5,592 bases of DNA from Candidatus Dormiibacterota bacterium (GTDB lineage: Bacteria; Chloroflexota; Dormibacteria; Aeolococcales; Aeolococcaceae), in NCBI GenBank assembly GCA_003136295.1, contig PLDZ01000113.1, positions 1 to 5,592 on the forward strand. The letters are read 5' to 3'. The notes below the pieces were generated by a model that worked only from the letters and a program-made list of their open reading frames with translations, ran no database searches and was not told the origin of the DNA. Both the position numbers and the translations under genes were made by a program. Each line of letters opens with the position of its first letter. The stretch's first letter is position 1. Positions 1 through 5,305 of this stretch are shown here, piece after piece.

Positions 1-6
1 GCCCGC

Positions 7-12
7 TATAGT
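7..12 (+). promoter_or_regulatory. Possible -10 element upstream of the secreted-protein gene
   Basis: TATAGT differs from the bacterial -10 consensus TATAAT at one base and fits the TANNNT pattern common in actinobacterial promoters. Transcription would begin near base 19 and leave a leader of about 28 bases. The matching -35 region lies outside the window, so the element cannot be judged fully. Confidence 0.35.
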
Positions 13-34
13 CGCCTCGAGGAACGGGCCTGTC

Positions 35-40
35 GGAGGA
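35..40 (+). promoter_or_regulatory. Ribosome binding site that decides the start of the secreted-protein gene
   Basis: GGAGGA abuts a possible GTG start at 41 with no spacer, but stands six bases before the ATG at 47, a normal Shine-Dalgarno distance. The ATG is therefore the preferred start; the protein loses only two residues compared with the GTG reading. Confidence 0.7.
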
Positions 41-46
41 GTGGGC

Positions 47-1687
47 ATGACGCGAGCTCTCGGTGTTGCCGCGAGAATCCGTTTGGGGCTTCAAATCGCC
101 GCTGTGGCCGTTTTCGTTGTCGCCGGACAGGCGGTGCCGGCGGTCGCAGCGTCGCCGGCTGCGGTGCGACCGAACGGGCTCGGAACGCTTGACTGCAACG
201 GGTTCAGCTCGATCCAGACGCTCGCCAAGCGGAGCCTCCTGTGCGCCGATCCGCGCGGGCTGAAGGGCGGACGCTTCTACGACCACGGCTATTACATCGG
301 TCACGATGAGCCATCGGTCCGGTTCGTCTCAAGCCGCCCCGGCACCGGCAACGACATCACCTTCGTCGAGACGCTCGGGGTCGATCCGTCCGCGGCGCCA
401 ACGGTTGCCACCCCAGGCTCCGATGTCACGCACTATTTCGAGCTGTCGATCGCGCCGTGGTTCTCCACCGACGTCTGCGATCCCAATTCCTTCCCTCAGC
501 TCCCCTGCACGCCGAATCGCGATGCCAATGCTCCACACGGCGCGTATCCCGGTGGCGGAGCGGGCTTTGTCGAGTTGCAGTTCTATCCCCCCGGGTTTGC
601 GCCGTTCATCGATGGTGTGAGCTGCGACAACACGCATTGGTGTTCCGCGCTCAACATCGACAGCCTCGAGTGCACCGCATCCGGAACCTGTAACAACAAC
701 TGCGTCGAACCGGTGAATTTCGCGTGGGTTCAGACCAACGGCATCCCCACCGGCCCACCGAGCCCGCAGCTCAGCGACCTGGCCACATTCACCCCAAATG
801 CACATACGCTGCTGATGCGCCCCGGGGATCGCATCAAGATTCACATGTTCGACACAAGCGTTCCCGGGGGTCAGGCATTGAAAATTGTCGAGCAGGACCT
901 GACCACCGGAGCCAGCGGGTCGATGGTGGCGTCAGCGGCGAACGGGTTCATGAACACGAGCATCGCCGACTGCAGCGGCACCCCATTCAACTTCGCACCG
1001 GAATATTCGAGCGCCCGGGCCCAGAACATTCTTCCCTGGGGCGTTGGTCCCTACATGATCGACACGCAATTCGAGATAGGTCATTTCGAGGGATGCTCGT
1101 CGGTCAGCCAGGCGTCGAGCTTCACAATCGGCACCTTCACCGACAAGTACTACCTGAACTGCCACGGACCGTACGAGGCGGTGGCCGACAAGGGAACCAC
1201 CGCCGAGCCTGATGACTCGCCGTGTTATCGAGCAGGCGATACGCATGGGGGAACGGTCGCCCCCAATGTCATGACCGGCTGTCTGGTGTTCGATGACGCC
1301 GTCGGCGACCTCGACTTCGATGGCTCACCGTACTGGCCTGACTGGCCCGATTCCACGTCGCCGGACCGCTACCCGTCGGCCTTCCAACAGCAGCAGCCGA
1401 CGAGCGATGGGGCGCAGTACGAGTCGATCCAGTTCGAGACGGATTCCAGCGGGACGCAGCCCACGTGCAATACGGTGACCGGTACCGGTTGCACGCTCCC
1501 GCCGGCGGGCGCGCCGGGCGATTTCTATCCGTACTGGACCCTTGCCGACGTGCATGGCACCTGCGTGTGGGAATTCGGCAACATGCGCAATGGACGTGCC
1601 TTCGGTGGCGACGCTCAGTACGGCGCGGTCACGCCCACGTCGATCGGCGCGTTCACCGGTTCGATTCGGAACAACCCCGTCTGCTGA
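47..1687 (+). CDS. Uncharacterised secreted cysteine-rich protein with a DxDxDG calcium-loop motif
   Basis: The product has 546 residues from the ATG. Residues 1-34 form a classical Sec signal peptide: MTRALGVAARIR supplies basic residues, a hydrophobic core follows, and VPAVA ends in an AxA signal peptidase I site before ASPAAV. No further membrane segment or lipobox is visible, so the mature protein of about 512 residues should be released or loosely attached to the wall. It contains 18 cysteines spread along its length, the last being the C-terminal residue; an even number suggests up to nine disulfides. Aromatic, Gly, Pro and Asn residues are abundant and long helices seem absent, suggesting a beta-rich fold. 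Residues 421-432 (DLDFDGSPYWPD) match an EF-hand-like loop. Other distinctive stretches are GDRIKIHMFD (260-269), DLTTGASG (284-291) and FEIGHFEGC (342-350). I see no catalytic signature. The style resembles hypothetical exported proteins of soil actinobacteria; no function is assigned. The gene ends six bases before the convergent phosphate transporter gene. Confidence 0.85.
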   Translation: MTRALGVAARIRLGLQIAAVAVFVVAGQAVPAVAASPAAVRPNGLGTLDCNGFSSIQTLAKRSLLCADPRGLKGGRFYDHGYYIGHDEPSVRFVSSRPGTGNDITFVETLGVDPSAAPTVATPGSDVTHYFELSIAPWFSTDVCDPNSFPQLPCTPNRDANAPHGAYPGGGAGFVELQFYPPGFAPFIDGVSCDNTHWCSALNIDSLECTASGTCNNNCVEPVNFAWVQTNGIPTGPPSPQLSDLATFTPNAHTLLMRPGDRIKIHMFDTSVPGGQALKIVEQDLTTGASGSMVASAANGFMNTSIADCSGTPFNFAPEYSSARAQNILPWGVGPYMIDTQFEIGHFEGCSSVSQASSFTIGTFTDKYYLNCHGPYEAVADKGTTAEPDDSPCYRAGDTHGGTVAPNVMTGCLVFDDAVGDLDFDGSPYWPDWPDSTSPDRYPSAFQQQQPTSDGAQYESIQFETDSSGTQPTCNTVTGTGCTLPPAGAPGDFYPYWTLADVHGTCVWEFGNMRNGRAFGGDAQYGAVTPTSIGAFTGSIRNNPVC

Positions 1688-1693
1688 GCAGGC

Positions 1694-2713
1694 TCACAGC
1701 GCGCCGACGATCAGCGCGCAGACCGCCGCCATCGCAGCTGTCGCCGGGATGGTGAGCACCCAGGCGACCAGGATGTTTCGAGCCACCCCCCAGCGCACGG
1801 CCCCGAGCCTTCGCGTCGCGCCGGCCCCCATCACCGCGCCTGAGACGACATGTGTCGTGCTCACCGGCAGGGCCAGTTGCGTCGCGCCCTGAATGACCAC
1901 GGCCGCCATCGTCTGAGCACAGAATCCGTCGACCGGCTCGAGCTTGATCACCCGCGTGCCCAGCGTTCTGATGATCCGCCAGCCGCCGGCGTAGGTCCCG
2001 AAGCCGATGGCGGTTGCCGCCAGCAGAACCACCCAGAGTGGCGGTGACGGAAATTCCTTTCCAGCGGCAGAGATCACGCCCGCGCTGACCAGGGCGAGCG
2101 TGATCACCCCCATTGTCTTCTGGGCGTCGTTGGCCCCATGGGAGAACGACACGAAGGCCCCGGACGCGATCTGCGCCATGCGGAATCGCCGATTGATGGG
2201 GCTTGGCTGCGCATGCCGAAACACGTCGAGCGTGAGGATCGTGAACAGGTATGCGAGCACGAGTCCGATGAGTGGTGACGCAACCAGCGCGATCACCACC
2301 GGGCCCACGGATCCCCACTTGACCGCATCGACGCCGTAGGCGACCACACCCATGCCGATCAGGGCGCCGATGAGGGCGTGCGACGAGCTGGACGGCAATC
2401 CCAAGCGCCAGGTGATCAGGTTCCAGATGATTGCGCCCACCAGGGCGGCGACGATCATGCCGAGCGAGACGCCGTGCTTTGGAGAGACGAGGCCCCCGAT
2501 CGTGTTGGCGACATGCGTATGCAGGACCTCGATGGCGATCAGCGCACCGACAAGATTGAACGCCGCCGACATCGCGACCGCGGTGCGAGGGCCGAGAGCG
2601 CGGGTGCTGATGGTCGTGGCCACGGCATTCGCCGTGTCGTGAAACCCGTTGGTGAAATCGAATCCCAGCGCGATCACCACCGTCGCGACCAGCAGCGCGT
2701 CGATACCCGTCAC
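1694..2713 (-). CDS. pit: PiT-family inorganic phosphate transporter
   Basis: This 339-residue integral membrane protein belongs to the PiT family, low-affinity symporters that usually bring metal-phosphate complexes into the cell with protons. The family's internal duplication is clear. The first signature is GFDFTNGFHDTANAVAT (17-33) and its counterpart is FSHGANDAQKTMG (190-202). A second pair is GLPSSSSHALIG (105-116) and LPVSTTHVVSGAVMG (282-296). About ten hydrophobic stretches occur, with a short polar loop near 168-180 between the halves. The length fits the compact bacterial and archaeal form, shorter than E. coli PitA. The GTG start at 2713 overlaps the stop of the upstream DUF47 gene by four bases (GTGA), and no good Shine-Dalgarno sequence precedes it, so translation is probably coupled. 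The family assignment is secure; substrate preference and ion coupling are inferred from the family. Confidence 0.95.
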   Translation of the reverse strand: MTGIDALLVATVVIALGFDFTNGFHDTANAVATTISTRALGPRTAVAMSAAFNLVGALIAIEVLHTHVANTIGGLVSPKHGVSLGMIVAALVGAIIWNLITWRLGLPSSSSHALIGALIGMGVVAYGVDAVKWGSVGPVVIALVASPLIGLVLAYLFTILTLDVFRHAQPSPINRRFRMAQIASGAFVSFSHGANDAQKTMGVITLALVSAGVISAAGKEFPSPPLWVVLLAATAIGFGTYAGGWRIIRTLGTRVIKLEPVDGFCAQTMAAVVIQGATQLALPVSTTHVVSGAVMGAGATRRLGAVRWGVARNILVAWVLTIPATAAMAAVCALIVGAL

Positions 2714-3330
2714 GCGTTCTTGATGGTGATGCCTTCGATAACGTTGGCAACGTCCTCGCAGCGATCGAGCGAGTCCTCGAGCAGCGTGTAGAAGTCTTTG
2801 AGCTTGATGATCGCGACCGCGTCGTACCCTCCGCGGAACAGTTCACCGATTGCTCTCCGCGATTCGGTGTCGCCGACGTTCTCGATGCGATGGACCTCGA
2901 TGCCGTGCTCTCTCACCCCGGACTTGGACTCGAGCTTGGACACGGCAGCCTGCATCTCCACGGCTGCCGCGACGATCAATCGCGCCATGGATTTCGCCGC
3001 GGCGGATATTTCGGTGATGCCGTAGAGGATGATCGTCTCCGCGATCTCGTCGATGTAGTCGAGCACATCATCGAGGCCAGAGCTCAAGGCGTAGATGTCC
3101 TCGCGATCGAACGGTGTGATGAAGGTCCGGTGCAGCGTCTGGATGATCTCGTGGGTCACCTCATCGCCGGCGTGCTCCAGAGCCTTGATCGCCGCCTGGT
3201 GCGCGGGCATCGCCGCGATGTCGTCCTCGAACGCGGCGATGAGCAGCTGTGATGCCGCGAGGACATTGCCTGCCTGGCGATCGAACAGCTCGTAGAAACG
3301 ACGTTCACGTCGCAGGAGAGAGATCGGCAT
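2710..3330 (-). CDS. DUF47 / PhoU-like phosphate transport accessory protein
   Basis: The 206-residue cytoplasmic, all-helical protein belongs to the DUF47 family, distant relatives of PhoU that are commonly encoded beside PiT transporters and thought to modulate them. Family landmarks are the N-terminus MPISLLRRERRFYELFDRQ, ALEHAGDEVTHEI (50-62), FITPFDREDIYALSSGLDD (70-88), HRIENVGDTESR (147-158) and the C-terminal KDFYTLLEDSLDRCEDVAN (178-196). The acidic E..GDE and E..GD.E clusters correspond to the metal-binding motifs of PhoU-type bundles. I chose the ATG at 3330 because family homology begins there and the length is typical of the family. The frame stays open upstream to 3576, but that extension is Gly/Pro/Ala-rich, unlike the family, and would run into the divergent HD-GYP gene. 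The gene is first in a two-gene operon with the PiT transporter. The regulatory role is inferred from family and context. Confidence 0.93.
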   Translation of the reverse strand: MPISLLRRERRFYELFDRQAGNVLAASQLLIAAFEDDIAAMPAHQAAIKALEHAGDEVTHEIIQTLHRTFITPFDREDIYALSSGLDDVLDYIDEIAETIILYGITEISAAAKSMARLIVAAAVEMQAAVSKLESKSGVREHGIEVHRIENVGDTESRRAIGELFRGGYDAVAIIKLKDFYTLLEDSLDRCEDVANVIEGITIKNA

Positions 3331-3340
3331 GGACGCGCAG

Positions 3341-3349
3341 ATCCTACCT
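3341..3349 (-). promoter_or_regulatory. AGGTAGGAT element before the DUF47 start (weak RBS or -10 box)
   Basis: On the minus strand AGGTAGGAT ends ten bases before the ATG at 3330. AGGTAGGA could act as a Shine-Dalgarno sequence at a slightly long spacing of about 11 bases. The hexamer TAGGAT also fits an actinobacterial TANNNT -10 box, which would put the transcript start only a few bases before the ATG and make a nearly leaderless message. No convincing -35 hexamer is seen 16-18 bases upstream, so the two readings cannot be separated by eye. Confidence 0.4.
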
Positions 3350-3464
3350 GAAGCACTCTGCCCACTCGCGCAGGCACGCGCTGCCTTGCAGCTACCCGGT
3401 GCGACGAGCAGGTCACCCCCGGGCCACAGAACTCCGAAACGCAGCACCACGGGGGCCGTGCCAG

Positions 3465-3501
3465 GCGATTCTGTGCCATGGCCCTGCCCCGGGCCAATCG
3501 C
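3465..3501 (+). promoter_or_regulatory. Bulged two-part stem-loop upstream of the HD-GYP gene
   Basis: GCGATT (3465-3470) pairs with AATCGC (3496-3501). Immediately inside the 3' arm, GGGCC (3491-3495) pairs with GGCCC (3480-3484) around a six-base loop. The result is an 11-bp stem interrupted only by a nine-base bulge on the 5' side. If transcribed toward the HD-GYP gene it would lie 40 bases before the start codon. No downstream U tract follows, so it does not look like an intrinsic terminator. Function unknown. Confidence 0.35.
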
Positions 3502-3510
3502 TATGTCGCT

Positions 3511-3534
3511 GCGGGGAGGGGCCCCCGCGGGGGG
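3511..3534 (+). promoter_or_regulatory. GC-rich RBS region of the HD-GYP gene with alternative pairings
   Basis: The best Shine-Dalgarno candidate is the G run at 3529-3534, seven bases before the GTG at 3542. It forms half of a perfect 12-base palindrome, CCCCCGCGGGGG (3522-3533), which as RNA would hide it. The same C-rich arm can instead pair upstream: GCGGGG (3511-3516) with CCCCGC (3523-3528), leaving the G run free. The pairings are exclusive. This is visible in the sequence, but GC-rich DNA produces such options by chance. Confidence 0.4.
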
Positions 3535-3541
3535 TTGACTC

Positions 3542-5182
3542 GTGGCTGACGCGACGCCGAAGCCGGCGCCGGACACGATTCCGGCCCGCCATCAGTGGCA
3601 GCGCCGTCCTGTCCTGAGCCTGCTCGTCCGCGCCGCGGTCGTGATCGTGCCGGCGGTGGCCGGCATAGCGGCGGGAGCTGTGCTGAGCCGTGTCCTGCCG
3701 CGACCGAATGGCTTTGCAGCCGCGGCGCTGTGGTTCGCGACGGTCAGCCTGGTGATGCCCATCACCATCGTCACGCTCGAACGCGCCGGGCGCCGCCTGC
3801 TCCCACTGGCCGCCCTGCTCAATCTCTCGCTGCTCTTTCCCGACCGAGCCCCCAAGCGCTACGCCGTTGCCCGGCGCGTCGGGAAGCCACGCGATCTGCA
3901 GCGCCAGTTGCAGGAAGCGCGCGACCGGGGAGTGACCGGCGGTGAGGTCACGCACATGCAGAAGGTGCTCGAGCTGGTCGCGGCGCTCAGCGTCCACGAC
4001 CGCCAGACGCGTGGGCACTCGGAACGCGTGCGCGTGTTCTCGGATCTCATCGCAGATGAGATGAAGCTCGTCCCCGCAGATCGCGCACGTCTGCGCTGGG
4101 CGTCGTTGCTCCACGACATCGGCAAGCTGGTCGTCCCGTCGGAAATCCTCTCGAAGCCGGCGAAGCTGACCAACAGTGAGTGGGAGAGCGTGAAACGCCA
4201 TCCCGATGAGGGCGCTCGCCTGATCGGCCCGCTGACGGCGTGGCTCGGAGAATGGGCGGGCGCCGTGCCCCATCACCACGAACGCTTCGATGGTCTCGGT
4301 TATCCGCGCGGCCTCGCCGGCGATCAGATCTCGCTCGCCGGGCGAATCGTCGCGGTCGCCGACTCCTATGAGGTGATGACCGCCGTCCGCCCGTATCGCA
4401 AGCCGATCGGCGTGTCCGCTGCCCGGCAGGAGCTCGTCAAGTGCTCCGGAGGACAGTTCGATCCCGTGGTCGTCCGCGCCTTCCTGAACATCTCGATGGG
4501 GCGTCTCTGGCGCGTCGTCGGGATTGGCTCGTGGATCGCGCAGCTGCCGGTGATCGGCTGGGTCGACCGCCTGGGATGGAACTGGGGGGCAGCGATCATG
4601 TCCGGGACGACTGCGATCGGCCTCACCGCGCCCGGATTGCTGCCCCACCCCTCCCCGATGGCGGCGCCGACCTTTGGCATCTCGGTGGTTTCCACAGGCA
4701 CTTCGACATCGCCGACCAGCGGAGGCTCGGGAACGGGCGCATCGGGTGCGTCAGATGGCACGGCGTCGTCGGGACCCGGCCCGGGTTCGCAGCCGTCGCC
4801 GCCCGCGAACCCGCCCCCCGGCGGCACTCCAACATCGCCGACGCCGTCACCCACACCGACGCCGGCTCCGACAGCCACGCCCACCTCGGCGCCGGACCAG
4901 CCCCCGGTCGTGACCGTCAAGGCCGGTGGCCTCGCCGTATTCGGTAGCTTTCGAAACGGCTCGGGGAGCTTCACGGACGCCGACTTCGCCGGTGACACGT
5001 TCACCGCGACGGTGGATTACGGCGACGGTACCGGCCCGAAGCCGCTCAAGCTCAAGGGCACCACCTTCGTTCTCTCCCACCAATATGGCGGCCTGCTGGG
5101 CTCGTACCGCATCACTGTCACGATCACCGACGATGCGGGCGTGTCGGGCAGCGGGTCGACCACGGTCAAGGTGGTGCTCTAG
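3542..5182 (+). CDS. Membrane-anchored HD-GYP protein with C-terminal PKD domain (probable c-di-GMP phosphodiesterase)
   Basis: The 546-residue protein starts at GTG; the next in-frame Met (72) would remove the first membrane segment. Domains in order: a basic N-terminus; two membrane segments near 31-49 and 58-79; a basic, partly helical linker (80-140); an HD-GYP domain (about 141-318); a Trp-rich segment and membrane helix (about 323-368); a Ser/Gly/Thr then Pro/Thr linker (383-452); and a PKD domain (454-546) with VDYGDGT (491-497) and SYRITVTITDDAG (521-533). The HD-GYP core is intact: H159, HDIGK (191-195), H220, HHERFDGLGYP (245-255) and D274 in VADSYEVMT, followed by RPYR. Such domains hydrolyse cyclic di-GMP to pGpG or GMP. 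The glutamate common nine residues before H159 is S150 here. Charge distribution places HD-GYP in the cytoplasm and PKD outside, so the protein may link surface contact or wall state to c-di-GMP turnover; that role is inference. No diguanylate cyclase (GGDEF) domain occurs in the window. Confidence 0.9.
   Translation: MADATPKPAPDTIPARHQWQRRPVLSLLVRAAVVIVPAVAGIAAGAVLSRVLPRPNGFAAAALWFATVSLVMPITIVTLERAGRRLLPLAALLNLSLLFPDRAPKRYAVARRVGKPRDLQRQLQEARDRGVTGGEVTHMQKVLELVAALSVHDRQTRGHSERVRVFSDLIADEMKLVPADRARLRWASLLHDIGKLVVPSEILSKPAKLTNSEWESVKRHPDEGARLIGPLTAWLGEWAGAVPHHHERFDGLGYPRGLAGDQISLAGRIVAVADSYEVMTAVRPYRKPIGVSAARQELVKCSGGQFDPVVVRAFLNISMGRLWRVVGIGSWIAQLPVIGWVDRLGWNWGAAIMSGTTAIGLTAPGLLPHPSPMAAPTFGISVVSTGTSTSPTSGGSGTGASGASDGTASSGPGPGSQPSPPANPPPGGTPTSPTPSPTPTPAPTATPTSAPDQPPVVTVKAGGLAVFGSFRNGSGSFTDADFAGDTFTATVDYGDGTGPKPLKLKGTTFVLSHQYGGLLGSYRITVTITDDAGVSGSGSTTVKVVL
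4691..4897 (+). repeat. Low-complexity linker DNA within the HD-GYP/PKD gene
   Basis: This stretch encodes residues 384-452. The first half is Ser/Gly/Thr/Ala-rich; the second half is dominated by Pro with alternating Thr or Ser, as in TPTSPTPSPTPTPAPT (429-444). Such segments are typical of extracytoplasmic wall-spanning linkers in Gram-positive bacteria and may be O-glycosylated. Short imperfect repeats of CCGACGCC and related triplets make the DNA prone to length change. Confidence 0.7.
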
Positions 5183-5188
5183 CACCAC
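5171..5188 (+). terminator. Perfect inverted repeat spanning the HD-GYP gene stop codon
   Basis: GTGGTGCT (5171-5178) and AGCACCAC (5181-5188) are exact reverse complements separated by two bases. As RNA this gives a 7-bp stem with a four-base TCTA loop, and the TAG stop codon (5180-5182) begins in that loop. No T tract follows; the next bases are AACGCTCCTCG. It could be a U-less terminator or 3'-end stabiliser of the kind proposed for GC-rich actinobacteria, or a protein-binding site just upstream of the xylA promoter. Confidence 0.5.
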
Positions 5189-5216
5189 AACGCTCCTCGC
5201 CCCCTTATGCCGCAGG

Positions 5217-5222
5217 TATAAT
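5217..5222 (+). promoter_or_regulatory. Consensus TATAAT -10 box for xylA
   Basis: A perfect TATAAT in GC-rich intergenic DNA is conspicuous. Transcription would begin near 5229. No TTGACA-like hexamer stands 16-18 bases upstream (the bases there read CTCCTCGC), and there is no extended TGN motif, so the promoter may depend on an activator or on a sigma factor tolerant of a weak -35. Confidence 0.55.
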
Positions 5223-5228
5223 TCGCGC

Positions 5229-5305
5229 CGAGCCCGAGCCACGTGCGAGCCCCGCGGCAACATTGCACGGTTCGAGGATGCGGGCGGGTCCGTGAGGAGG
5301 TAGTT
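5229..5305 (+). promoter_or_regulatory. xylA leader with RBS
   Basis: The presumed untranslated leader is about 77 bases. It contains CGAGCC three times (5229-5234, 5235-5240, 5246-5251) and a possible 5-bp stem CGTGC/GCACG (5242-5246 with 5265-5269). GAGGAGG (5294-5300) is a near-ideal Shine-Dalgarno sequence five bases before the GTG at 5306 and fixes the xylA start. I recognise no known riboswitch. Confidence 0.5.

Larger units (their letters stand above)
3331..3541. other. Divergent intergenic region between the DUF47-pit operon and the HD-GYP gene
   Basis: No plausible gene lies in these 211 bases. The region must hold promoters for both directions, yet no clear -35/-10 pair stands out on either strand. 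It does contain a PHO-box-like direct repeat (3411-3432), a bulged stem-loop (3465-3501) and a GC-rich structured element around the RBS of the HD-GYP gene (3511-3534). Frames that stay open here have Gly/Pro/Arg-rich composition and look like chance open frames of GC-rich DNA. Confidence 0.7.

Noticed and set aside
1699..1719. GCGCGC/GCGCGC as a bidirectional terminator
   Set aside because: Only six base pairs of self-complementary alternating sequence, no T tract on either side, and it lies within pit codons; chance is likely.
1653..2846. Long minus-strand frame (397 codons) over the pit gene in another phase
   Set aside because: The translation is Arg/Gly/His-rich with no domain and shadows the unmistakable PiT frame; typical of GC-rich DNA.
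3513..3534. G-quadruplex on the plus strand
   Set aside because: There are only three separate G tracts, and the C run between them favours duplex hairpins.
3535..3540. TTGACT as a -35 box
   Set aside because: It sits two bases before the GTG start, so the promoter would begin inside the HD-GYP gene; no -10 box follows at the right distance. It is simply the RBS-to-start spacer.
3331..3541. c-di-GMP riboswitch upstream of the HD-GYP gene
   Set aside because: I looked for the paired hairpins with conserved tetraloop and receptor of GEMM-type riboswitches and did not find them; only the bulged stem-loop and GC hairpins are present.
3331..3576. Upstream extension of the DUF47 frame to a start at 3576
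   Set aside because: The added 82 residues are low-complexity and not family-like, and they would overlap the start of the divergent HD-GYP gene. The ATG at 3330 gives the normal family length and N-terminus.
3413..4648. 411-codon minus-strand frame opposite the HD-GYP gene
   Set aside because: Arg/Asp/Gln-rich translation with no recognisable motif; the opposite strand has intact HD-GYP motifs, so this is an antisense shadow.
4691..4897. Tandem repeat or CRISPR-like array
   Set aside because: The repetition reflects Pro/Thr/Ser codons of a linker in one continuous reading frame; there are no regular repeat and spacer units.
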